Source: DATMQA01 sp035566895
GTDB taxonomy: Bacteria > Verrucomicrobiota > Verrucomicrobiia > Limisphaerales > UBA8199
Length of the DNA: 64,000 bases
Assembly (NCBI GenBank): GCA_035566895.1
Contig: DATMQA010000117.1
Span: 13,145-77,144 of the forward strand
Reading direction: 5' to 3'
Both the position numbers and the translations under genes were made by a program. The notes under the pieces are model-generated. The model was not told the DNA's origin. It saw only the letters and a list, made by a program, of their open reading frames with translations, and ran no database searches. Position 1 is the first letter of the stretch, and every line of letters begins with the position of its first letter. Below are positions 53,312 to 60,775 of this stretch, one piece after another.

Positions 53312-53701
53312 TCACCACAATGTTTGGACGTTCGGGTATTTCGCAATCAGCGTGTCAGGCGTGATCAGCCACAAGCCGCGTTCGCAGGCCGTGGCCACCA
53401 ACAAGCGGTCGAATGGGTCTGCGTGTACTGCGGGCAGCCTGGTCGAAGCGATGGCCGTGGCAGCTTCGATGGCTAACAGGTCCAGGCGGTGATGCTGGAT
53501 CATCGCCGGAAACCATGTCTCAACCGGGGCGGGCAGTTTCAGTTTGCCTCGGGCGGCTTTGAGGCCGATTTCCCAGGCGGTCACCGCAGAAACGCTGACG
53601 GTGTTTGCCTGGTCGGCCAGGGCCGAAGCAGCCGCAGAGGAGAGTTGCTCGGTCCCCGCGCAGAGCCAAAGAAAAGCCGCGGTGTCGAGCAACAGGTTCA
53701 T
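53312..53701 (-). CDS. vapC: VapC-type PIN-domain toxin
   Basis: 129 residues from the ATG at 53701, which overlaps the antitoxin stop as ATGA. PIN ribonuclease: first Asp in NLLLDTAAFLWL, Glu in VSAVTAWEIGLKA, and the late Asp pair in HADPFDRLLVATA plus LITPDTLI. Likely cleaves tRNA or another RNA when freed from its antitoxin. Confidence 0.9.
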   Translation of the reverse strand: MNLLLDTAAFLWLCAGTEQLSSAAASALADQANTVSVSAVTAWEIGLKAARGKLKLPAPVETWFPAMIQHHRLDLLAIEAATAIASTRLPAVHADPFDRLLVATACERGLWLITPDTLIAKYPNVQTLW

Positions 53702-53943
53702 CGCAGAGCCTCCGGCCATTCGTCAGACTGCAACGGTTCGAGTGGGTCGTAGTTGATTTGGATCCGGCTCAGTTTGGGGTGGGGTTTCAGACGGTTAAAC
53801 CGGCGTCGCCCCTTGGCGGCCTTATTCAACTCCGCCACCGGTTTGCCATGCCGGCACAACAGGACCGTTTCACCGCGCTCTTCGACGGCTTTGACCAATT
53901 CGGAAAGCCGCGTTTTGGCCTCGTGCATGTTGACTTGAATCAT
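53698..53943 (-). CDS. Phd/YefM-type antitoxin
   Basis: 81 residues. N-terminal Phd/YefM fold (MIQVNMHEAKTRLSELVKA, GETVLLCRHGKPVAEL), which binds DNA, and a C-terminal tail with acidic patches that would block the toxin. ATGA-coupled to vapC. An operator-like double repeat sits 3 bp before its start. Confidence 0.88.
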   Translation of the reverse strand: MIQVNMHEAKTRLSELVKAVEERGETVLLCRHGKPVAELNKAAKGRRRFNRLKPHPKLSRIQINYDPLEPLQSDEWPEALR

Positions 53944-53945
53944 AC

Positions 53946-53962
53946 TTAGCTAGGTTAGCTAA
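53946..53962. promoter_or_regulatory. Candidate autoregulatory operator of the toxin-antitoxin pair
   Basis: TTAGCTA (53946-53952) and TTAGCTAA (53955-53962). TTAGCTAA is itself a palindrome. The pair lies directly upstream of the antitoxin start and fits repression by an antitoxin dimer. Confidence 0.5.
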
Positions 53963-54053
53963 ATTGCTTTCGAGTGCAAGCGGAATCTGGCACGTAAACA
54001 TGCCACTATGTCTTTGTTCTTCACCCGATAGCAGGTTAGCCTGTCCGTTGCTG

Positions 54054-56861
54054 ATGAGCACAAGCCAAACCCAACCAGGCATTGAGCCAACCCCCGCGGG
54101 TGCGCCGAGCGCACCGGCAGCCGCTCCGCCTCCCACATTTCGCCTTCCGGAATTGCTGGCGCCGGCAGGGGATTGGGATTGCGCCCGGGCTGCCGTTGAA
54201 AACGGCGCCGATGCAATCTATTTCGGACTGGAGAAGTTCAACGCCCGGATGCGCGCCCATAATTTCACCGAAGCCGACCTGCCTGAATTGATGGAGTTCC
54301 TGCACCGGCGTGGGGTTAAAGGCTATGTCACTTTCAATACTTTGGTGTTTGAGAACGAAATCGTGCAGGCCGAGCGGTACGCACGCACGATGATTGCCGC
54401 CGGCGCGGATGCGGCGATCGTGCAGGACGTGGGGATTTGCCGGTTGCTCCGGCGGCTTTCGCCCGATTTTCCGATTCACGTCTCCACCCAGATGACGATT
54501 ACCAGCGCCGGGGGCGTCGAGTTTGCCCGCGAACTGGGCTGCAACCTCGTCGTCCTGGCCCGCGAATGCTCCCTGAAAGAAATCGAAAAAATCGTGACGA
54601 GTGACGAGTGGCAAGTGACCAGTGACGAGGACGTCACGCGTCACCCGTCACCCGCCGCCCGTCACCCGTCACTTCCAATCGAGGTGTTCATTCATGGCGC
54701 GCTCTGCGTTGCCTACTCCGGCCAATGCCTGACCAGCGAGGCGCTGGGCGGACGCTCGGCCAATCGCGGCGAATGCGCCCAGGCCTGCCGCATGCCCTAC
54801 GAATTGATTTCGGACGGCAAAATCGTGCCGCTTGGTGACCGCAAATACCTGTTGAGCCCGCAAGACCTCGCCGGCCTGGAACTGCTGCCGAATTTGGTCC
54901 GCCTCGGCGTCGCTTCGCTTAAAATCGAGGGCCGTCTCAAATCCCCTGAATACGTCGCCAATATCACGCGGATTTATCGCGAAGCGTTGGACCATTTGCG
55001 GGGCGACGAGAAACAGGCACCACACCTCACGCGCCACACACCACGTTCCACCTCCACTCCCCTCTACGAAATGGAGATGGCCTTCTCCCGCGGCCTTTAC
55101 ACAGGCTGGTTCCGTGGCATCAACAACCAGGAACTGGTCCATGGTCGGTTCGGCAAGAAACGTGGGGTTTATCTGGGCCAGGTCGCTGAGGTGCGCCGTC
55201 AGGGTGTAGTCATCGCTCTCGAAGGGCCTCTGAAACCCGGCGACGGCGTGGTTTTCGACGCCGGCAAACCTGAGGAGGAGGAGGAAGGCGGGCGGGTCTA
55301 TGAGATGCGGAATGTAGAAAGCGGAGCCCGCTCTCCAAATCCTCCTCGTCCTCGTTCCTGTCCTCCTGCTCGGAATTCGCAAATCGTCGACGACGACAAC
55401 CACAAGCGGCCTTCCTCGACTGGCGCGACGCCCGTACTGCTCTCCTTCGGCCAAGGCGACATCGACTTCGGTCGCATCCACGTTGGCGATAAGTTGTGGA
55501 AAACGAGCGACCCGGAACTCGAGCGTCGCCTGCGCCAAAGCTTCGGAGCGGAGGCGCCTAAATTTCAACGCTCGATTACGATCGAGATCCATGGCCTGGC
55601 AGGCAAGCCGCTCACGCTCATTGCCCGGGACGAGCTTGGCCATGTTGTCTCCCTGGCTTCAACCATGCCACTGGTGTCCGCCGAGAAACAGCCCTTGACG
55701 ACCGAGCGCCTACGCGAGCAGTTGGGCCGGTTGGGGGGAACGCCTTTCAAGCTGGGTGCATTGGAGAACCGGCTCGAAGGCGGGGTCTTGCTGCCCGTCA
55801 GCGAACTCAATCGCCTCCGTCGAGAGCTGGTGATCCAGTTGGAAATACTGCGTGCCAAACCGCCACGCTGGCAATTTCACCAGGGCTCCGAGTCCCGTAT
55901 GACAAGTGACCAGGACGCCAACCGTCACTCGCCAACCGTCACTTCCTCGTCACCCGTCACCCGTCACCCGTCACTTCCCCAGCACCCGTCACCTTCTGCT
56001 CCGCAGTTAAACGTCCTGGTTCGCAACCTCGCCCAACTCCAAGCCGCCCTGAACTGCGGCGTGCAAACGCTTTATTGCGAGTTCGAGGACCCGAAGAAAT
56101 ATCGCGAAGCCGTCCAAATCGCTCGCGCCAACCAGGTTCCCCAGGCGGCAAATGGGCGTGGCAATATGGAAATCTTTGTCGCGCCACCCAGGATTTTCAA
56201 AATGGGCGAGGAATGGACGCTCAAACAGGTCCGTTCTTGTGAGGCCGACGGGTACTTGGTCCGCAATTACGACCACCTGAGCTTTTTCGCCAACGACCGC
56301 CGCATCGGCGATTACTCCCTCAACATCGCCAACCGGCTCGCCGCCGATTATTTCAAAAACAAATTTGCGCTCGAGCGCATCACTGCCTCCTATGACTTGA
56401 ACTTTACCCAACTGGAGGCGTTGCTCCAAGCCACGCCGCCGGAGTGGTTCGAAGTCACTATTCATCAGCACATGCCGATGTTTCACATGGAACACTGCGT
56501 TTTCTGCGCCTTCCTCTCCAACGGCACCGATTACACCAATTGCGGCCGGCCTTGTGACCACCACGATTTGACGCTGCGCGATCGCGTCGGCGCTGAGCAC
56601 CCGGTCAAAGCGGACGTTGGTTGCCGCAATACCGTTTTTAACTCGCTGGCCCAGACCGGCGCAGAGTATGTCGCCCGCATGTCGGCTCTCGGCGTGCGTC
56701 ACTTTCGCCTGGAATTTCTCAACGAAACACCGTCGCAGGTCGCGCAAACGATTCAAAAATACCGACAGTTGCTCCGCGGCGAAATCACCGGCGCCCAATT
56801 GTGGAAGGAGCTGAAGTTGTTTAATCAGCTCGGAGTCACCCGCGGACAGATTGCCGGGTAG
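54054..56861 (+). CDS. U32-family protein, RlhA-like, with in-frame repeat inserts
   Basis: 935 residues from the ATG at 54054. U32 fold: LPELLAPAGDWDCARAAV, then the family signature EVFIHGALCVAYSGQC and GRSANRGECAQACRMP. C-terminal cysteine-rich part HMEHCVFCAFLSNG, TNCGRPCDHHDL. Related RlhA (YdcP, ~650 residues) makes 5-hydroxycytidine in 23S rRNA; proteins of this set bind an Fe-S cluster through such cysteines. The extra length comes partly from low-complexity inserts after LKEIEKI, near residues 324-338, around 420-452 and around 615-645, which match DNA repeats. Conserved motifs outside are intact, so it may still work. Confidence 0.88.
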   Translation: MSTSQTQPGIEPTPAGAPSAPAAAPPPTFRLPELLAPAGDWDCARAAVENGADAIYFGLEKFNARMRAHNFTEADLPELMEFLHRRGVKGYVTFNTLVFENEIVQAERYARTMIAAGADAAIVQDVGICRLLRRLSPDFPIHVSTQMTITSAGGVEFARELGCNLVVLARECSLKEIEKIVTSDEWQVTSDEDVTRHPSPAARHPSLPIEVFIHGALCVAYSGQCLTSEALGGRSANRGECAQACRMPYELISDGKIVPLGDRKYLLSPQDLAGLELLPNLVRLGVASLKIEGRLKSPEYVANITRIYREALDHLRGDEKQAPHLTRHTPRSTSTPLYEMEMAFSRGLYTGWFRGINNQELVHGRFGKKRGVYLGQVAEVRRQGVVIALEGPLKPGDGVVFDAGKPEEEEEGGRVYEMRNVESGARSPNPPRPRSCPPARNSQIVDDDNHKRPSSTGATPVLLSFGQGDIDFGRIHVGDKLWKTSDPELERRLRQSFGAEAPKFQRSITIEIHGLAGKPLTLIARDELGHVVSLASTMPLVSAEKQPLTTERLREQLGRLGGTPFKLGALENRLEGGVLLPVSELNRLRRELVIQLEILRAKPPRWQFHQGSESRMTSDQDANRHSPTVTSSSPVTRHPSLPQHPSPSAPQLNVLVRNLAQLQAALNCGVQTLYCEFEDPKKYREAVQIARANQVPQAANGRGNMEIFVAPPRIFKMGEEWTLKQVRSCEADGYLVRNYDHLSFFANDRRIGDYSLNIANRLAADYFKNKFALERITASYDLNFTQLEALLQATPPEWFEVTIHQHMPMFHMEHCVFCAFLSNGTDYTNCGRPCDHHDLTLRDRVGAEHPVKADVGCRNTVFNSLAQTGAEYVARMSALGVRHFRLEFLNETPSQVAQTIQKYRQLLRGEITGAQLWKELKLFNQLGVTRGQIAG
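54594..54675. repeat. In-frame 7-mer two-arm palindrome inside the U32 gene
   Basis: Left arm units GTGACGA, GTGACGA, GTGGCAA, GTGACCA, GTGACGA (54594-54628); right arm units GTCAC with CCC/GC spacers (54632-54675). The arms are reverse complements with almost no loop. It encodes VTSDEWQVTSDED and VTRHPSPAARHPS between LKEIEKI and PIEVFIHG, which are normally adjacent in the family. Confidence 0.85.
55898..55992. repeat. Second in-frame GTCAC-type repeat inside the U32 gene
   Basis: Short left arm with ATGACAAGTGACCAGGAC, then many CCGTCAC units to 55992. Same unit as 54594-54675. Encodes a Ser/Pro/His-rich insert (SPVTRHPSLPQHPSPS) between conserved parts. Confidence 0.75.
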
Positions 56862-56913
56862 AACGGCCCGTTCGGGCAGGGCGCATCTGTCCCCGCGAGC
56901 CGGAGAGTCCCTT

Positions 56914-57044
56914 GAACCGCGCGAAGCGTTTGGAGTGCGTGCGCTCGGCGCCGCTTTGTTTTTCCCTGATTGGCCGAAAAGGGTACAACCCCGTGCGTCA
57001 AAAACGGCGCCGAGCGCACGCACTCCAAACGCTTCGTGCGGTTC
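56914..57044. terminator. Long palindrome between convergent U32 and rimO genes
   Basis: Left arm starting GAACCGCGCGAAGCGTTTG (56914) and right arm ending CAAACGCTTCGTGCGGTTC (57044) are reverse complements over ~40 bp with one mismatch. The arms end in T-rich/A-rich runs (CTTTGTTTTT and AAAAAC) toward a ~36-nt loop. The right arm touches the rimO stop codon at 57045. It fits a bidirectional terminator, but the size and GC-rich 40-bp stem are beyond what termination needs and suggest a mobile-type palindrome. Confidence 0.75.
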
Positions 57045-58715
57045 CTACGACGGCTCTGCCATCAGGTCATAATCCGTGTGGCCCACGACCCTCACCTGCG
57101 CAAATTCGCCCGCCGGCAATTGCCCGCGCACATACACACGGCCATCGATATCCGGCGCGTCGGCTTCGCCTCGGGCGACCAGGTAACGTCCCTTGAGGCG
57201 CCCCGTGTGCCCATCCCGCCCCCGAATCAAGCCGTGCTCCCAGGAACGGATGCGAGCGTGCGTGAGCTCCCTGGCTGTGGCCTCGTTCTCCACCAGAACC
57301 TTTAGCGTGCGGCCCACGAAGGCTTCGGAGACTTTCACCGACACCTCATGCTGTACCGCCATCGCTTTGTCGCGCCGTCGGCGTCTGATTTTTTCGGGGA
57401 TTTGACCCGCCATTTGCCCCGCCCGGGTGGCTTCCTCCTGCGAATACGCAAAGATACCCAGGCGCTCGAATTTCGTCGCGCGCATAAAATCCAGCAACGC
57501 CTCAAAATATTCCTCGGTCTCTCCAGGAAACCCGACAATAAAAGTGGTCCGCAGCGCAATGCCGGGGACGCCGGTCCGAATCCGCCGCAGCAACCCGACG
57601 ATGTATTCCTGCGACGTTTCGCGCCGCATCCGCTCGAGCATGTTCTGATGAATGTGCTGCAAGGGAATATCAATGTAGCGCGCCACTTTCGGGCACTCGG
57701 CGATGGTTTCGATGAGTTCATCGGTCCAGTGCGCCGGATGGGTATAGAGCAGCCGCACCCAGAAATCCCCGGGCAAAGCATTCAACTGCCGCAACAAACT
57801 GCAAATCGTCGTCGCCTGGGCCGGCAGCGCCTTCACTGCGGCGTTGAATCGCTCCGGCCCCGCAATCGCGCGGCTGTGATTGGGCCGCAAATCCAGGCCG
57901 TAGTACGTCGAATCCTGCGAAATAAGATTCAACTCCCTGACTCCGTCGGCCAGCAAAGACTTTGCCTCGGCGACAATATCGGCCTGGGCGCGGCTGCGGT
58001 GCGAACCGCGCATTCGTGGAATAATGCAAAAGCTGCACGGATGATTGCAGCCCTCCGCTATCTTGACATACGCAAAATGGCGCGGGGTCAGCCGAAAGCG
58101 GGGGGTGGCGTAATCGGGGACATAGGTAGGGCGTGCGGTGACACTGACCAGGGGCGGTGGCTGTGGAGCACTAAGGGGTGATGCTTGAGTCGCGCTGCTT
58201 GAAGCGTGCTCCAGTTCTGCCAGGCGCCCCACAATCGCTTCCTTCTTGCCCTTGCGCTCCGACCGTTGCCCTTGGATTGCGGACGGTGGACCGTGGACTT
58301 TGGACTTTGGACTTCGGACTTTCCTGGCTCGCCTTTCCCATGCCTGCCGCGCGATATCCGTCACCTGGGCGACTTGGTCGATGCCCATGAAGGCGTCCAC
58401 TTCAGGCAGCAGTTTGGGCAACTCTTCACGAAAGCGCTGGGGCAGGCAACCCGCGACGATCAACCCCTGGCCCCGGAGGTTGGCCTCACGCACGGCGGCC
58501 GATTCGAGGATCGTATCCACGCTCTCCTCCTGGGCCGCATCGATAAACGAACACGTATTGACGATGACCACGTCCGCCTGGCTGGCATCATTGGTGATTT
58601 CCACCCCGTCCTTTATCAGCGTGCCGAGCATGATTTCAGAATCCACCAGGTTCTTCGCGCAACCGAGGGAAATCAAACCCACTCGCAGTCTTCGTTCTGG
58701 AGATTCTTTTCGCAT
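57045..58715 (-). CDS. rimO: Ribosomal protein S12 methylthiotransferase
   Basis: 556 residues from the ATG at 58715. N-terminal UPF0004 domain (GLISLGCAKNLVDSEIM, VNTCSFIDAAQEES), radical SAM domain with CNHPCSFCIIPRMRG, and a C-terminal TRAM domain. Adds a methylthio group to an Asp of ribosomal protein S12. It is about 110 residues longer than most RimO: a ~55-residue insert (about 145-205) separates the N-terminal and radical SAM domains and starts with a translated 7-mer repeat (RSPKSKVHGPPS). A further extra stretch lies near residues 275-300. Confidence 0.93.
   Translation of the reverse strand: MRKESPERRLRVGLISLGCAKNLVDSEIMLGTLIKDGVEITNDASQADVVIVNTCSFIDAAQEESVDTILESAAVREANLRGQGLIVAGCLPQRFREELPKLLPEVDAFMGIDQVAQVTDIARQAWERRARKVRSPKSKVHGPPSAIQGQRSERKGKKEAIVGRLAELEHASSSATQASPLSAPQPPPLVSVTARPTYVPDYATPRFRLTPRHFAYVKIAEGCNHPCSFCIIPRMRGSHRSRAQADIVAEAKSLLADGVRELNLISQDSTYYGLDLRPNHSRAIAGPERFNAAVKALPAQATTICSLLRQLNALPGDFWVRLLYTHPAHWTDELIETIAECPKVARYIDIPLQHIHQNMLERMRRETSQEYIVGLLRRIRTGVPGIALRTTFIVGFPGETEEYFEALLDFMRATKFERLGIFAYSQEEATRAGQMAGQIPEKIRRRRRDKAMAVQHEVSVKVSEAFVGRTLKVLVENEATARELTHARIRSWEHGLIRGRDGHTGRLKGRYLVARGEADAPDIDGRVYVRGQLPAGEFAQVRVVGHTDYDLMAEPS
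58274..58322. repeat. 7-mer tandem repeat inside rimO (GGACTTT)
   Basis: Seven units: GGATTGC, GGACGGT, GGACCGT, GGACTTT, GGACTTT, GGACTTC, GGACTTT. It encodes a Lys/Ser/Pro-rich linker in the interdomain insert. A 49-nt array is not a multiple of three by itself, yet the frame is open through it. Confidence 0.8.
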
Positions 58716-58760
58716 CAAAGGCCCCCAGTTTACCCTATCCCTTTGGGACGAGCAACCCGG

Positions 58761-59660
58761 CTAAGGATGCTTCTTTAAAAACTCCTGTACGGGCGCAATG
58801 GCCTCCGGTCCGCCAAACCCGTGTCCAGCGCCTTTCATCGGCACCAGGGTCGCATCCACGCCGGCCTGCTTCAGCGCCCCATAAAACGACTCGCTCTGGC
58901 TGAAGGGCACGGTGTGGTCCTGGTCACCGTGCATGATTAAAAACGGCGGCAAATCTTTAGACACATAGGTGATGGGGCTGGCCTTGGCCGCCTGCTCTCT
59001 GTTTTCGAGCAACGCCCCGCCAATCAGTTTCGACTCGGGCGAATCCAGGCTGTTATGCCGGCTATCTTTTTCCGCGTCGCCGATGTGTAGAAAATCCGTC
59101 GGTCCGAACCAATCGATGACCGCCTGCACCCGGCTGGATTCCTTCAAGTCATTTACGTTGCCCTCCAAATCCATCACGCCGCCGGTGGTGCCCAGGAGGG
59201 CCACCAGGTGCCCGCCGGCCGAGGCGCCCCAGGCGATGAACTTCTTTGGGTCCAGATTGTACTTCTTCGCATTGGCCCGCAGCCAGCGCACCGCCGCCTT
59301 GCAATCATGAATCTGGGCCGGGAACTTTGCCTCCTGGCTGAACCGATAACCAACATGAGCCACCGCGTAACCCTCGCCGGCAAAATGCAAGGCGGGACTG
59401 GGATTGGCCTTGCTGCCGGACATCCACGCGCCGCCATGAATCCAAATGATGAGCGGCACCGGTTTGGCGCTTTTATCCGGCAAATAGAGATCGAGCAATC
59501 GCGGCTTGCCGTCGGCGCGGCCATATTCCAGATCGTGCAGCACCTTGACCCCGGGCGGGAGCGAAAACCGGGGCGGCCCCTGGTCGGGAGCCGGCTGGCC
59601 GAAGCCGGCCTGCGGCCCCAAGGCGGCCAGCAACAGTACCATCTGGAGGAATCTTTTCAC
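58761..59660 (-). CDS. Exported alpha/beta hydrolase (BD-FAE/acetyl esterase-like)
   Basis: 299 residues starting at GTG 59660, chosen for the signal peptide right after it (KRFLQMVLLLAALGPQAG). Oxyanion motif IIWIHGGAWMSGS, nucleophile Ser in WGASAGGHLVALL, Asp in IMHGDQDHTVPF and His in GAGHGFGG. Likely a carbohydrate or short-chain esterase acting outside the cytoplasm. Convergent neighbours absent; it follows the acyltransferase gene on the same strand after a repeat-rich gap. Confidence 0.88.
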   Translation of the reverse strand: MKRFLQMVLLLAALGPQAGFGQPAPDQGPPRFSLPPGVKVLHDLEYGRADGKPRLLDLYLPDKSAKPVPLIIWIHGGAWMSGSKANPSPALHFAGEGYAVAHVGYRFSQEAKFPAQIHDCKAAVRWLRANAKKYNLDPKKFIAWGASAGGHLVALLGTTGGVMDLEGNVNDLKESSRVQAVIDWFGPTDFLHIGDAEKDSRHNSLDSPESKLIGGALLENREQAAKASPITYVSKDLPPFLIMHGDQDHTVPFSQSESFYGALKQAGVDATLVPMKGAGHGFGGPEAIAPVQEFLKKHP

Positions 59661-59741
59661 GACGGAGTTGTGCCACAAAAACCTGGAAACCGCAACTGCC
59701 CTGGGAACCACGAAATACCGAGAGCGGCGGAGCGGCAAGCA

Positions 59742-59781
59742 GGAGTTAAATCGGTTAAAGGAGTTAATTGAGTTGAATTGA
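59742..59781. repeat. Short-unit tandem repeat (GGAGTTAA-type)
   Basis: Degenerate units GGAGTTAAAT, CGGTTAAA, GGAGTTAATT, GAGTTGAATT upstream of the esterase gene. A second short run, TGTAACCATGTAACC, is at 59857-59871. Both are in the 227-bp gap between the esterase and acyltransferase genes. Confidence 0.55.
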
Positions 59782-59887
59782 GGTACACCGCTTTCAAACA
59801 TCTGATTCGGCGTGGCTCGGACTATTATCCTCAGAATTGTCCCGAGGCTTCCTGTGTAACCATGTAACCTAGTAACCATGAAACTCT

Positions 59888-60550
59888 TTAACCCTTCTCC
59901 CGGCGTTGGGGTTGGACCCTCGCCGGATTCCCCGCCGCCATCGACCCGGCCGGCACATCTTTGGTTACGACCGCTCCCGCGCCGATCACTGCCCGGTCGC
60001 CGATGGTCACTCCTTTGAGAATAATCGCTCGTGCGCCCACGAACACCCCGCGGCCGAGTTTCACCGGACGGGCGGTCTTTCCCTTCTCAAGCTCCCAATC
60101 CCATTCACCGGATGGGACGTGGAAATCATTATCCAGGATCATGGTCCCCGCGCCACAAATAGTCCCTTCTCCGATTTCAATCGACGCAGCCGCGCAGAGC
60201 ACCGTGCCGCTGAGGCCGACTCGCGGTCCGAGGATGAGCTGCGCGCCGGACAGCATCGTCCGGAGCACCGAAGGCTGGCTCAGCCCCAGCGGGTTGGCCC
60301 GCACTGCGCTGGCGATCGTTGCTCCGTCCCCGATAACAAACCGGCTGGCGGAGGCGACGCTGATGATTGGCCGGCCAAGAAAAAGAGCGCGTCCCAGGAA
60401 CCGGACTCCCTTGAACCGTGCCTCCCAGCGCCAAAGAAAGGAGGGTCCGTGGCGAACCTGGCCCGCCAGCCAACCCAGCCGCGTGGCCGCCGTGTGCTCG
60501 TTCGCTTCGCCCGCCCGCAATTCCCGCTCTTGTAGCTTCGCGGATTCCAT
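59888..60550 (-). CDS. Hexapeptide-repeat (left-handed beta-helix) acyltransferase
   Basis: 220 residues from the ATG at 60550. C-terminal two thirds have hexapeptide repeats typical of LbH acetyltransferases (IGEGTICGAGTMILDN, GRGVFVGARAIILKGVTIGD, VIGAGAVVTKDVPAGSMAAGNPA). The last motif is characteristic of sugar O-acetyltransferases of the WbbJ/LacA kind. The acceptor is unknown; a surface polysaccharide is plausible. Confidence 0.85.
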   Translation of the reverse strand: MESAKLQERELRAGEANEHTAATRLGWLAGQVRHGPSFLWRWEARFKGVRFLGRALFLGRPIISVASASRFVIGDGATIASAVRANPLGLSQPSVLRTMLSGAQLILGPRVGLSGTVLCAAASIEIGEGTICGAGTMILDNDFHVPSGEWDWELEKGKTARPVKLGRGVFVGARAIILKGVTIGDRAVIGAGAVVTKDVPAGSMAAGNPARVQPQRREKG

Positions 60551-60775
60551 CCTGCTGGTCAGGTTTTCAGTCCGGCCAATCCCTTGTCGAGCACAATCTG
60601 CGCCGAGCGGCACAGACAGAGACCAGGGGTAGTGGAATTCCGGGTGGCGCCACTCGTTCTCGCCGTTCTCAACTTCCTGTCCTCCCACCCGTAAACGAGT
60701 TCACGTTTCACGCATCACGCATCACTCCGCCCCCCTCCTTGCTCCCATCCTCTACACGCGCTATTGTTCCCCTGG

